NCBI RefSeq assembly: GCF_008107695.1
Contig: NZ_VIRG01000060.1
Span: forward strand, 1 to 64,000
Direction: 5' to 3'
Origin: Stappia sp. BW2
GTDB taxonomy: Bacteria; Pseudomonadota; Alphaproteobacteria; Rhizobiales; Stappiaceae
DNA length: 64,000 nt
Positions 43,188 to 51,670 of this stretch are shown one piece after another. The notes beneath the pieces are model-generated. The model saw only the letters and a list, made by a program, of their open reading frames with translations. It did not search any database and was not told the origin of the DNA. Position numbers and translations under genes: made by a program. Position 1 is the first letter of the stretch, and each line of letters opens with the position of its first letter.

Positions 43188-44210
43188 ATGCAGTCACTTG
43201 AATCCACCGCTCTTGAGCCGACCAAAACGGAAATGCGGGGCTTGACCACCCGCGCCAAACTTGTGCGCCTGCTGCCGGTCTATGGTCTCGTCATTCTGAC
43301 GCTGCTGCTGATCCTGCTGTTCTCGGTCCTGTTGCCCAGAACCTTTCCGACGCTCCTGAACCTTCGGGCAATCGTTTCGGACAAGGCGATCATCGCCCTT
43401 CTGTCACTTGGAGCGATGATCCCTATGGCTGCCGGCCGGATCGATCTGACGGTCGGCTATGGCATTGTGCTCTGGCACATCCTGGCCATCAGCCTGCAGA
43501 CCCTTCTGGGGATTCCCTGGCCAATGGCGGTCATGATCGTCTTGTTGCTCGGAGCGTTCACGGGGTTCCTGAACGGGCTTCTGGTGGAAGTGGCCAAGAT
43601 CGACAGCTTCATCGCGACGCTTGGCACGGGCACGGTTCTTTATGCGATCGCCCTCTGGCACACCGGGGGCCGTCAAATGGTGGGGGTCCTGCCGGATGGC
43701 TTCTTTGCCCTCAGCACAACCTTTGTCTTCGGTCTACCGATCACCGGATATTACCTGATCGCGATCACCGTCTTCCTGTGGCTGATGCTCGAATATACGC
43801 CGGTTGGCCGATATCTCTACGCCATCGGTGCGAACCAGCGCGCGGCCCATCTGAACGGCATTCCGACACGGAAATATGTGATCGGTGCCTTCATGGCATC
43901 GGGCACCATGACGGCGCTCGCCGGTGTGCTTCTGGCATCGAAGCTCCGCATCGGTCAGGCAAGCGTCGGTCTGGAATTCCTGCTGCCAGCGCTCGTCGGT
44001 GCCTTCCTCGGTTCGACAACCATCAAGCCCGGACGGGTCAATGTCTGGGGCACCATCGTCGGGGTTGCGATCCTGGCAGTGGGGATTTCCGGAATTCAGC
44101 AGTTTGGAGGCTCATTCTGGGTCGAGCCGCTCTTCAACGGCGTCACTCTGCTGATTGCAATCGGTATTGCGGGTTACGCGCAGCGCCGCAAGGGGGCGGT
44201 GAAAAAGTAA
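43188..44210 (+). CDS. CUT2 sugar ABC transporter permease (RbsC-like)
   Basis: 340 aa, eight to ten hydrophobic segments, the first at about 30-50 (LVILTLLLILLFSVLLP). Family motifs IDLTVGYGI near 85 and AIGANQRAAHLNGI near 208. Forms a homodimeric channel with the RbsA-like ATPase; 11 bp downstream of it. Confidence 0.9.
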   Translation: MQSLESTALEPTKTEMRGLTTRAKLVRLLPVYGLVILTLLLILLFSVLLPRTFPTLLNLRAIVSDKAIIALLSLGAMIPMAAGRIDLTVGYGIVLWHILAISLQTLLGIPWPMAVMIVLLLGAFTGFLNGLLVEVAKIDSFIATLGTGTVLYAIALWHTGGRQMVGVLPDGFFALSTTFVFGLPITGYYLIAITVFLWLMLEYTPVGRYLYAIGANQRAAHLNGIPTRKYVIGAFMASGTMTALAGVLLASKLRIGQASVGLEFLLPALVGAFLGSTTIKPGRVNVWGTIVGVAILAVGISGIQQFGGSFWVEPLFNGVTLLIAIGIAGYAQRRKGAVKK

Positions 44211-44233
44211 CGTTGGATGCAATGGAGGAGACT

Positions 44234-45283
44234 ATGCAAAAACGTACATTCCTGAAGATCATTCTGGCCACGACGATGCTGGCAACCGCCGGGATCCCGG
44301 TCATGGCCGAAACGCCATGGGACGGACCGACCACCGGTCCGGCGGCCGCGCCGGACAAGTCCATCGTTGTTGTTGCCGCAGACATGAAGAACGGCGGTAT
44401 TCTGGGCGTATCCAAGGGCGTTGAGGAGGCGGCCTCCCAGATCGGCTGGAACATTCGTGTTCTCGATGGAGCAGGATCCATTCAGGGCCGCACGGCGGCC
44501 ATCGGTCAGGCGCTCGCGCTACAGCCGGACGGGATCGTCATCAACGGCTTCGATGCTGTCGAACAGCAGGCGGCGCTTGAAGACGTGGCAGCCGCGAACA
44601 TTCCCATCGTCGCCTGGCACTCCGGGCCGAAGATCGGTTGCGACGCGCCGGGCGGGATCTTTGCCAATGTGTCGACCGACGCCATGGCGGTATCGGAAGT
44701 TGCTGCCAACTGGGCGCTTGAAGACGGCGGCAAGGATATAGGTGCGGTCATCTTCACCGATTCCACTTACCAGATCGCCATCGACAAGGCAGACCGTATC
44801 AAGGAAACAATCGAGGCCGGCGGCGGCAAGGTGCTTGAATATGTCGATACGCCGATCGCCGATACCTCAAGCCGCATGGGGCCGCTGACCACCAGCTTGC
44901 TGCAGAAATACGGCGACGAGTGGACCCACGCCCTGGCCATCAACGACCTTTACTTCGACTTCATGGGTCCCGCGCTGGCGGCGGCCGGTGTTTCCAGTGA
45001 AGACGGTCCGCAGGCAGGATCGGCCGGCGATGGCTCGGAAGCGGCTTTCTTTCGCATCAAGACCGGCGCCTATCAGGCGATCACCGTTGCGGAACCGCTC
45101 AACCTGCAAGGTTGGCAGCTGGTTGATGAACTCAACCGGGCAATCCAGGGCGAGCCGTGCTCGGGCTATGTCACGTCTCCGGCTCTTGTGACGAAGGAAG
45201 GAGTGGAGAAAATGGGCGACAGCACTGCTTTCGATCCCGATACGCCGTATCGCGATGCCTATACGGCCATCTGGAAACAGTAA
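44234..45283 (+). CDS. periplasmic sugar-binding protein of the CUT2 importer
   Basis: 349 aa with signal peptide (residues about 1-25, ending VMA). Type I periplasmic binding fold: SIVVVAADMKNGGILGVSKG near 43, QALALQPDGIVINGFD near 93. Start ATG 44234 after a GGAGGAG; the open frame extends upstream inside the permease gene and is discarded. Determines substrate of the importer. A weak hairpin follows. Confidence 0.9.
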   Translation: MQKRTFLKIILATTMLATAGIPVMAETPWDGPTTGPAAAPDKSIVVVAADMKNGGILGVSKGVEEAASQIGWNIRVLDGAGSIQGRTAAIGQALALQPDGIVINGFDAVEQQAALEDVAAANIPIVAWHSGPKIGCDAPGGIFANVSTDAMAVSEVAANWALEDGGKDIGAVIFTDSTYQIAIDKADRIKETIEAGGGKVLEYVDTPIADTSSRMGPLTTSLLQKYGDEWTHALAINDLYFDFMGPALAAAGVSSEDGPQAGSAGDGSEAAFFRIKTGAYQAITVAEPLNLQGWQLVDELNRAIQGEPCSGYVTSPALVTKEGVEKMGDSTAFDPDTPYRDAYTAIWKQ

Positions 45284-45316
45284 TTTCCTGCCCACTCTAC
45301 TTACTTTGGAAGACGG

Positions 45317-45342
45317 GCCGCGCGGCTGGAAAGCCGGGCGGC
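45317..45342 (+). terminator. hairpin after the binding-protein gene
   Basis: 11-bp stem with one mismatch (GCCGCGCGGCT / AGCCGGGCGGC), GGAA tetraloop, 33 nt after the stop. No T-run, so it may be a partial terminator. Confidence 0.5.
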
Positions 45343-45543
45343 TCAAACTCCATGGATCTGCTCGCCAACTCCGCTCTTCTGAAATGAACACGCAATGGCT
45401 TCATTACGCTTTGTCAGTGGCTCATCCAGACGGAAAGCCATTTCCACCCATTTCCTGCGCGCCTTCGCCAGTCTGCCGATGCTGTTCACCTTCACAGCAT
45501 CGAAGCAGGTTGTCTCCGACGTGATTGCGGGGGTGGGCAAGGG

Positions 45544-46272
45544 ATGATCCTGGAGTGGCTGCTCTCCCCGGTAGATCCGGCCAGAGCCCACGATGTCGGG
45601 CTCGCCCTGTCCTGGCACGCCCGTATCATGGTGCTCGGCTGGGGGATCCTCGCGCCGCTGGCGATCCTGACTGCCCGTTATCTCAAGGTTCTGCCAGGGC
45701 AGAACTGGCCCGGGGAACTGGACAACAAGATGTGGTGGCGCTGCCACTGGATGGGCCAAAGCACTGTTTTGGTTCTGTCGGCCGCGGGTGTCGTCATGGT
45801 CTTGCTATCCGGCCAGAACACGGGCCATGAACAGGTGCACCGTCTCTTCGGCTATTGCCTGCTTGCTCTCGGCGGCTTTCAAGCCCTGTCGGGCCTGCTT
45901 CGTGGCACGAAAGGTGGGCCGACCAGCCCGGCGCCGGATGGGTCTTTCCGGGGAGATCATTACGACATGACACCTCGCCGGTAACTTTTTGAAAGCTTTC
46001 ACAAACTCTTCGGCTACCTTGCTCTGGTCATGATGACGGGAGCAATAGGGACCGGGCTATGGGCCACAAATGCGCCGCGATGGATGTGGCTTGTGCTGTT
46101 GGTCTGGTGGATCGGACTGACGGCCGCTGCGGTTGTGCTGCAACGCAAAGGCTGGGCGGTCGATACCTATCAGGCGATCTGGGGACCTGACACGGTCCAT
46201 CCGGGAAACTGGGCCGAAACGCCCGCTCATGCAACAAGGGCGGCAATCTACAGCAAGAAACGGGATATGTGA
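45544..46272 (+). pseudogene. cytochrome b561-like gene split by an in-frame TAA
   Basis: Two parts in the same frame: codons 1-146 end at TAA 45982-45984, and the frame continues without interruption to 46272 (242 codons plus stop in total). The join reads DHYDMTPRR-stop-LFESFHKLFGYLAL, where an intact b561 protein would continue (R/K or Q expected). Helices near 25-50, 75-95 and 105-120 in part one and 160-195 in part two, with membrane histidines (WHA, HWM, HEQVH, FHK) suited to binding two hemes. The second part could restart at ATG 46030. The distal frame overlaps the lactonase start, so translation into it may still matter. Single-base nonsense mutation, sequencing error or readthrough. 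Confidence 0.75.
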
Positions 46273-47198
46273 TGTTTGGTGTTTTGGAAGGCACAGGCTT
46301 TGAAGTCATCGAGCCGGAATTCGAAGACTGTTTCATCGGACATGCGCGTGTGGAGCGCCTGTGGACCGGCGCTCGCTGGTCGGAGGGCCCCGCCTGGTTT
46401 CCAGCAGGACGGTACCTGGTCTGGTCCGATATTCCCAACAATCGGCTGATGCGGTGGGACGAGACGGACGGCTCCGTGTCGGTCTTCCGCTCCCCCTCCA
46501 ACAACGCCAACGGCAACACGGTCGACACACAGGGTCGGCTGGTTTCATGCGAACACCAGACGCGGCGTGTGACAAGAACAGATCATGATGGATCGATCAG
46601 CGTCATCGCATCGCACTGGAATGGAAAGCGTCTCAACTCGCCAAACGATGTCGTCGTGAAATCCGATGGTTCGGTCTGGTTCACCGATCCTTCCTACGGG
46701 ATCATGATGGATTACGAGGGAGACCGCGCGGAAAGCGAAATCGGCGCATGTCACGTCTATCGTGCGGATCCCGAGACGGGAGACGTCACCACTGTTGCAA
46801 CGGATTTCGTCAAACCGAACGGTCTGGCGTTCTCGGCGGATGAGCAGCATCTCTTCATTGCGGACACTGGCGGCACCCACCAGAAAAACGGTCCCGCCCA
46901 CATACGGAAGTTCGAGGTGAGCGAGGATGGCAGGGGTTTGCGCGGGGGCGATGTGCTGGCGTCCTGCACAAACGGCTTTTTCGATGGGTTTCGATTGGAC
47001 CGGGACGGCCGCATCTGGACCTCGGCGGCCGATGGCGTTCACTGTCTGAACAGCAGCGGGACCTTGATCGGCAAGGTGCATATCCCGGAAATCGTCAGCA
47101 ACGTCTGCTTCGGCGGGGCCAAGCTCAACCGGCTTTTCATCACCGGGACGACGTCTCTTTATTCCGTCTTTCTCAATGTAAACGGGATTTCCAGATAG
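46272..47198 (+). CDS. SMP-30/gluconolactonase family lactonase
   Basis: 308 aa six-bladed beta-propeller. Metal ligands of the family: Glu in WSEGPAW near 38, Asn in LNSPNDVVVK near 120, Asn in VKPNGLAFS near 178, Asp in FDGFRLDRDG near 240. Hydrolyses sugar lactones to aldonates, feeding gluconate/idonate into the adjacent pathway. No signal peptide. ATG 46272 overlaps the stop of the b561 frame. Confidence 0.87.
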   Translation: MFGVLEGTGFEVIEPEFEDCFIGHARVERLWTGARWSEGPAWFPAGRYLVWSDIPNNRLMRWDETDGSVSVFRSPSNNANGNTVDTQGRLVSCEHQTRRVTRTDHDGSISVIASHWNGKRLNSPNDVVVKSDGSVWFTDPSYGIMMDYEGDRAESEIGACHVYRADPETGDVTTVATDFVKPNGLAFSADEQHLFIADTGGTHQKNGPAHIRKFEVSEDGRGLRGGDVLASCTNGFFDGFRLDRDGRIWTSAADGVHCLNSSGTLIGKVHIPEIVSNVCFGGAKLNRLFITGTTSLYSVFLNVNGISR

Positions 47199-47545
47199 CG
47201 CGTCAACCTGGCTTGCGTCCGAATTTTGCTTCACCCGGTCTGTCTGGAAAGCGAATGGAGTTTGCCAGGCCCTGGATCAAGCGAAAGAAGACGCTGAGGG
47301 GCAATGGCGTTCAGGCCTGAACCGGCCACGATGTCGGGTATCCCGAACCAGCTTGCGACCGTCATTGCCATGGTGCAGAACGTTGGCAGCCAGTGCGTCT
47401 CGCTCCCGCAAACGGGGTCATCTCTGGAACAACCCAGCTCAGAACGCTCTGGAAAAGCAGGGGGCATGTCTTCCGTGGCGGAATTCTTCTGCCCATTGGT
47501 TTTCCGAGCGTTCTGACTCAAAAATCGATGGCTACGGCGTTCTCT
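47199..47545. other. 347-bp intergenic region between convergent units
   Basis: Contains short open frames on both strands without family resemblance. It should hold the 3' ends of the lactonase and CUT1 permease transcripts. No clear terminator hairpin seen. Confidence 0.5.
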
Positions 47546-48379
47546 CTACTTGGTCGCACCCGACGTCAGTCCGGAAATGAACTTCCGCTGGAAAATCAGG
47601 TAGGCGAGGATCAGCGGCGCGATCACGATGACCGCACCGGCAGTCAGCACGGGCGTGTTCACCGTGTAGCGGCCCTGGAAGAACAGCATGCCGATGGGCA
47701 AGGTTCGGAAACTGTCGTCGTTCACCAGGATCAGAGGAATGAGGAACTCGTTCCAGGTCCAGATGAAGAGGAACAGCGCCAGTGTCGACATTGCCGGCAC
47801 CATCAGGGGCAGGATGACGCGGCGCAGGATATAGCTGCGCCTTGCACCATCGAGCACCGCCGCCTCCAGGATTTCCTGCGGCAATTGCCGCATGGCACTT
47901 GCCATGAAGATCGTCGCGAATGGTATCGACATTGCAATTTGCGGCAGGATCAAAGCTGCGTAGGTGTTGATGAGACCCGTGTAGCGCATCTCGTAGTAGA
48001 GCGGGATGATGAACGCCTCTGTCGGCACCATCATGCCGATCGTCATCATCACGAAGAGCGTGCGCTTGAAGGGAAAACTGAGAAAGGCGAAGCCGAAGCC
48101 GGTCAAGGTTCCAAGAGCGATGCTGATGGTCACGACCGGAACGACGACGAACACCGAGTTCTGGAAGTAGACGTTGAAATGCCCGTCGATCCAGGCGCTG
48201 ACGTAATTCTCGAAATGGGGATATTCGGGAAGGACGAACGCCCCCTGCAACAGGTCCGGCCGGCTCTTCAGAGACGTCAGGATCAAGAGCCCGAAGGGGA
48301 TCACGGTCATCAGCGCGAACAGCCACAGGATGATGCGCATCGGCCAAGCAGTTGTGTTGAGGCCCGACGATTGGCTCAT
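47546..48379 (-). CDS. CUT1 carbohydrate ABC transporter permease (MalG-like)
   Basis: 277 aa, six hydrophobic segments (first about 16-36, ILWLFALMTVIPFGLLILT). EAA loop LEAAVLDGARRSYILRRVILP near 170-190 (quoted part: EAAVLDGARRSYILRR). Overlaps the MalF-like gene upstream by ATGA. Partner ATPase is not beside it but probably the MsmX-type one at 56370. Confidence 0.88.
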   Translation of the reverse strand: MSQSSGLNTTAWPMRIILWLFALMTVIPFGLLILTSLKSRPDLLQGAFVLPEYPHFENYVSAWIDGHFNVYFQNSVFVVVPVVTISIALGTLTGFGFAFLSFPFKRTLFVMMTIGMMVPTEAFIIPLYYEMRYTGLINTYAALILPQIAMSIPFATIFMASAMRQLPQEILEAAVLDGARRSYILRRVILPLMVPAMSTLALFLFIWTWNEFLIPLILVNDDSFRTLPIGMLFFQGRYTVNTPVLTAGAVIVIAPLILAYLIFQRKFISGLTSGATK

Positions 48380-49272
48380 GACGCATCTCCTGCGTGATTG
48401 GGGCGAACCAGCCGGTGGACCGCATAATTGACAACGAAAATCAGGATTGCACCAACGATGGCGACGGCCGCCGCATATCCATAGCGGTTAAGCTGAAAGC
48501 CGAGCTGATACATGTAGATGTTGGGGACAAGCGTTGCGTTGGCGGGGCCGCCACGGGTCATCGTGAAGATCAGGTCGAAACTCTTGATCGAGGCGATGAT
48601 GGTGAGCAGAAGCGCGATGCGGATCTCCGGAAGCAGCAGCGGCAAGGTGATGAAGAAGAAGGTCCGGATGCCCCTGGCGCCGTCAACCTTCGCGGCTTCA
48701 AACAGAGAGGGGTCGATCCTCTGCATGCCGGACAGGAAGAGCACCATGCAGAAGCCGAAGAAATACCAGCTTGCGACGATACCGACGGCCGGAAGAACGA
48801 AGGTGAAATCACCGAGCCAGGGAAGGGCGTAGTCGCCGAGGCCGACAAGCTTCAGCGCCTGGTTGAAGGGCCCGAAGGCGGGGTTGTAGAGCCAGTGCCA
48901 GATGATGCCGAGCACGGCGGTGGGCATGATATAGGGCAGAAACAGCAGGGTGCGCAGCGCGAGCTGCTCCTTCTGTTTGAGGTTCCACACCAGAGCGGCC
49001 AGCGCGACACCGAGGCAGACCGGAACGGCGCAGTAGAAAATCATCAGGATGGCGTTGTTCTTCAATGACTTGAAGAAAACCTCGTCTGCGATCAGGCTGA
49101 TATAGTTGCCAAACCCGATCCAGTCCGGAGCGCTGATACCATTCCAGCTTGTCAGGCTGAGAACGAGTGCCGCAATGATGGGGCCAAAAACCAGGGATCC
49201 ATAAATCAGCAGTCCCGGCAGGATGAAGATGAGATTGCTGCTGACTTTGGCATCGAGCGGTGAGCGCGACAT
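48376..49272 (-). CDS. CUT1 carbohydrate ABC transporter permease (MalF-like)
   Basis: 298 aa, six membrane segments, beginning at about 12-40 (LIFILPGLLIYGSLVFGPII). EAA loop FEAAKVDGARGIRTFFFITLP near 190-210. Follows the binding-protein gene by 140 bp that contain hairpins, consistent with lower expression than the binding protein. Confidence 0.88.
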   Translation of the reverse strand: MSRSPLDAKVSSNLIFILPGLLIYGSLVFGPIIAALVLSLTSWNGISAPDWIGFGNYISLIADEVFFKSLKNNAILMIFYCAVPVCLGVALAALVWNLKQKEQLALRTLLFLPYIMPTAVLGIIWHWLYNPAFGPFNQALKLVGLGDYALPWLGDFTFVLPAVGIVASWYFFGFCMVLFLSGMQRIDPSLFEAAKVDGARGIRTFFFITLPLLLPEIRIALLLTIIASIKSFDLIFTMTRGGPANATLVPNIYMYQLGFQLNRYGYAAAVAIVGAILIFVVNYAVHRLVRPNHAGDAS

Positions 49273-49302
49273 TCAGGCGTTCCAATACAGTGACGATTTG
49301 CT

Positions 49303-49344
49303 GGCGGGGTGCTCCCGCCGCGTCCGTTCGATGGACCGACGCGG
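49303..49344 (-). terminator. intercistronic hairpins between binding protein and permeases
   Basis: GGCGGG / CCCGCC (49303-49308 and 49314-49319) and CCGCGTC / GACGCGG (49318-49324 and 49338-49344). They overlap, so only one can form at a time. Typical for uneven expression within ABC importer operons (mRNA stabilisation or partial termination). Confidence 0.45.
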
Positions 49345-49412
49345 CAGGAATGGTTTTGGCGCAGGATCCGGTCAGGTCTTGAACGAGGCCGGAGGGGCTG
49401 CAGGTTCCAGGA

Positions 49413-50747
49413 TCATTTGCTCTTCATGTATGCCTGATAGTCGGCATCGAGTTTGTCGATCAACTCTTGCGGGGTCTCTTGACCGGCGAGCAGCAACGGC
49501 GTGTTGTCGTCGAAGGTCTTCAGCATGGTCGGGCTCGCCCAATCCGGGTAGTGACCGATCGCGTTGTTCTCGTTGAGCGACTTCCAGATTTTGATGCCTT
49601 CCGACAGCAGCGGTGTGACCTCGATGTCCGCATCGGCAGGAACAGAGGAAGCAGGCAGGTAGCCGGCTTTTGCCCATGTGACCGCGGCATCCTCGGACAC
49701 CATGTAGTTGATGTATTCGCCAGCAAGCGCCTTCGTGCCGTCTTCCTTGGCGATGCTGGTGATTGCCCAGGCAAGGTCGACACCCCCAACGGAGAGAGGA
49801 TGCTCTACGCCCTTGGGGCCGGGGATCGGCATGAAATGAATGTCCGGATTGGCCTTCATGTCACCAAAGTACCAAGTGCCCGAAATCAGGAAGGCGCCTT
49901 CGCCGGAGACGAAGAGCTGGACAGCATCATCGCCGGAAATACCCTGGTAGCCATTGAAGAAATAGCCGTCCTGTGCCCAATCCTGGACAATCTTGGCCGA
50001 TTCCACATTGCCGGGCGTGTCGAACGTGCCGCCATGGCCGTAAACGAGATCGTCGAGCGCCTTGCGATCCGAAGCATCGATATGCGCCTGGGTGATGCCG
50101 GCGAGCATGTGAAGCGTCAGATGGCCCTTTGCCGTGCCGATCATGAAGGGTGTCTTGCCGGCTTCCTTGATCTTGTCTGCGGCGGCCTTGAGGTCTTCGA
50201 ACGACTTCAACGGCAGCTCGACACCGGCGTCAGCGAGGACTTTTTCGTTGTAGTAAAGCCCAACGATTTCAGCGAGGGAGGAGATGCCGTAGGTCGGGCC
50301 GACACCGAATTCGCCTTTGTCCGACCAGCGGTCACGGGCCAGCAGGCTTTCGGACTGGTTCTTGTCCCAGCCATATTCCGCGATGAAGTCATCCACTGGT
50401 ACGAGGAGGTGTTCCTTGACCATGAGACCCATGGCGCCGGCGCCCTGGTTGACCTTCGTGACATCCGGTCCGTCGCCCGAGGAAACCGCCAGCTTCAGGG
50501 TCATGTTGAGGTCGGCGAAGTCACGGATCGTGTGATCGAGCGTGATGTCGGGATGAGCTTCCTTGAACCGGCCGTTCAGTTCGGCCATCACGGCTGCGCG
50601 CGATTCAGAATCATGATCGTCCCAGACCGTCAGCGTTTCAGCGCGGACCATTCCCGAAAGGCTGAAGCCGATAATGGCAGCGCCGGCCAGCACTGCTGAC
50701 CTTCGCACTGCTGGTGACGCACTGCAGGATATTAGACGTCTAAACAT
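49413..50747 (-). CDS. CUT1 carbohydrate-binding periplasmic protein
   Basis: 444 aa, family 1 extracellular solute-binding protein. Signal peptide about 1-36 (arginine-rich start, core VLAGAAIIGFSLSG, ending VRA). Mature part begins ETLTVWDDHDSESR, with family signatures AELNGRFKEAHPDITLD and SGDGPDVTKVN. GAGAGGA RBS upstream. Presumably binds an oligosaccharide handled by the glycosidases in this locus. Confidence 0.9.
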   Translation of the reverse strand: MFRRLISCSASPAVRRSAVLAGAAIIGFSLSGMVRAETLTVWDDHDSESRAAVMAELNGRFKEAHPDITLDHTIRDFADLNMTLKLAVSSGDGPDVTKVNQGAGAMGLMVKEHLLVPVDDFIAEYGWDKNQSESLLARDRWSDKGEFGVGPTYGISSLAEIVGLYYNEKVLADAGVELPLKSFEDLKAAADKIKEAGKTPFMIGTAKGHLTLHMLAGITQAHIDASDRKALDDLVYGHGGTFDTPGNVESAKIVQDWAQDGYFFNGYQGISGDDAVQLFVSGEGAFLISGTWYFGDMKANPDIHFMPIPGPKGVEHPLSVGGVDLAWAITSIAKEDGTKALAGEYINYMVSEDAAVTWAKAGYLPASSVPADADIEVTPLLSEGIKIWKSLNENNAIGHYPDWASPTMLKTFDDNTPLLLAGQETPQELIDKLDADYQAYMKSK

Positions 50748-50981
50748 GGGTTGTCCTCTCCGGTTGTTATTGCGATTAGCTTGCTTCCCCGATCGGCCTG
50801 GCCTTGTCGTACAGTGCCGAACGTCTTGTTCTGCCAGACCTTTACCGCTCCGGCGAATTCATGTAGTGCTCTGCCACATTCCTTTTGCACTTCCGCATTC
50901 CTCGGTTTGAGGGCATCGGCTTGAGCCCCCCAAATAGATGATGCGAGCTGGCCGAGAGCCGGCAACGAGGTCGATGACACC

Positions 50982-51596
50982 ATGAACGCCACAGCTGACG
51001 ATCGCCTCATCCGTCCAGCGACCGAGGATGACCTCGACGCCCTCTTCGACATCTGTCTGAAGACCGCCGATGGTGGCGGCGACGGGAGCGCGTTTTTCAG
51101 CGACAAGCGTCTGCCGGGCTACATCTGGTCGGTGCCCTATTTCAGGTTCGAACCGGGATGTGCTTTCGTTCTTGTCGAGAACGGGCGAACGATCGGCTAC
51201 GTTCTCGGAGCGCCGGACACCGCGCGTTTCGAGGAAGAGCTGGAGCATCACTGGTGGCCGGACATTCGCCGCATCGTGGCGGATATGACGCCGACGCTGC
51301 GCGATGATGCAAAGGCCCTGCATCGGATCAACCATCCGGAAAAAACGCAGCAATGGCTGCTGGCGGACTATCCTGCCCATCTCCACATCAACATTCTGCC
51401 GGACGCACAGTCTTCCGGGTGGGGCCGCAGGATGATCAACACGGTGCTTGATGCGCTGGCGAAAGCCGGAGCGCCGGGTGTTCATCTGGGACTTCATCCG
51501 CAGAACGAGCGGGCGAAAGGCTTCTACAGCCACCTCGGCTTTGAAGACATCAGCCGCGACGACCACGTGCTTTTTGCCCGCCGTCTTGGCCGCTGA
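50982..51596 (+). CDS. GNAT-family acetyltransferase
   Basis: 204 aa. Acetyl-CoA motif A around residues 130-160 (NILPDAQSSGWGRRMINTVL), motif B VHLGLHPQNERAKGFYSHLGF near 165-185. The long insertion (FEEELEHHWWPDIRRIVADM) resembles the acetyltransferase-like domains seen in or near O-GlcNAcases; weak. Encoded within the oligosaccharide locus, divergent from the binding protein, so an amino sugar is a reasonable substrate guess. Confidence 0.8.
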   Translation: MNATADDRLIRPATEDDLDALFDICLKTADGGGDGSAFFSDKRLPGYIWSVPYFRFEPGCAFVLVENGRTIGYVLGAPDTARFEEELEHHWWPDIRRIVADMTPTLRDDAKALHRINHPEKTQQWLLADYPAHLHINILPDAQSSGWGRRMINTVLDALAKAGAPGVHLGLHPQNERAKGFYSHLGFEDISRDDHVLFARRLGR

Positions 51597-51601
51597 ACCA
51601 G

Positions 51602-51623
51602 CCTGTCGTGACAACAGGTTTTT
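51602..51623 (+). terminator. rho-independent-type terminator after GNAT gene
   Basis: CCTGT / ACAGG 5-bp stem with 7-nt loop, directly followed by TTTTT. Short stem, 5 nt after the stop codon. Confidence 0.55.
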
Positions 51624-51670
51624 CCGTAACCGGCCCGAGCTATTGCCGGATGCAGCGGGTTTGCCGAGGA

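Noticed and set aside
47231-47521. 96-codon minus-strand frame after the MalG-like gene
   Set aside because: No recognisable motif; overlapping frames on the other strand are equally open.
49467-50699. 410-codon plus-strand frame
   Set aside because: Antisense shadow of the sugar-binding protein gene, which has a clear signal peptide and family motifs.
50732-50743. TTAGACGTCTAA palindrome at the sugar-binding protein start
   Set aside because: Falls within codons 2-6 of the gene; probably chance.
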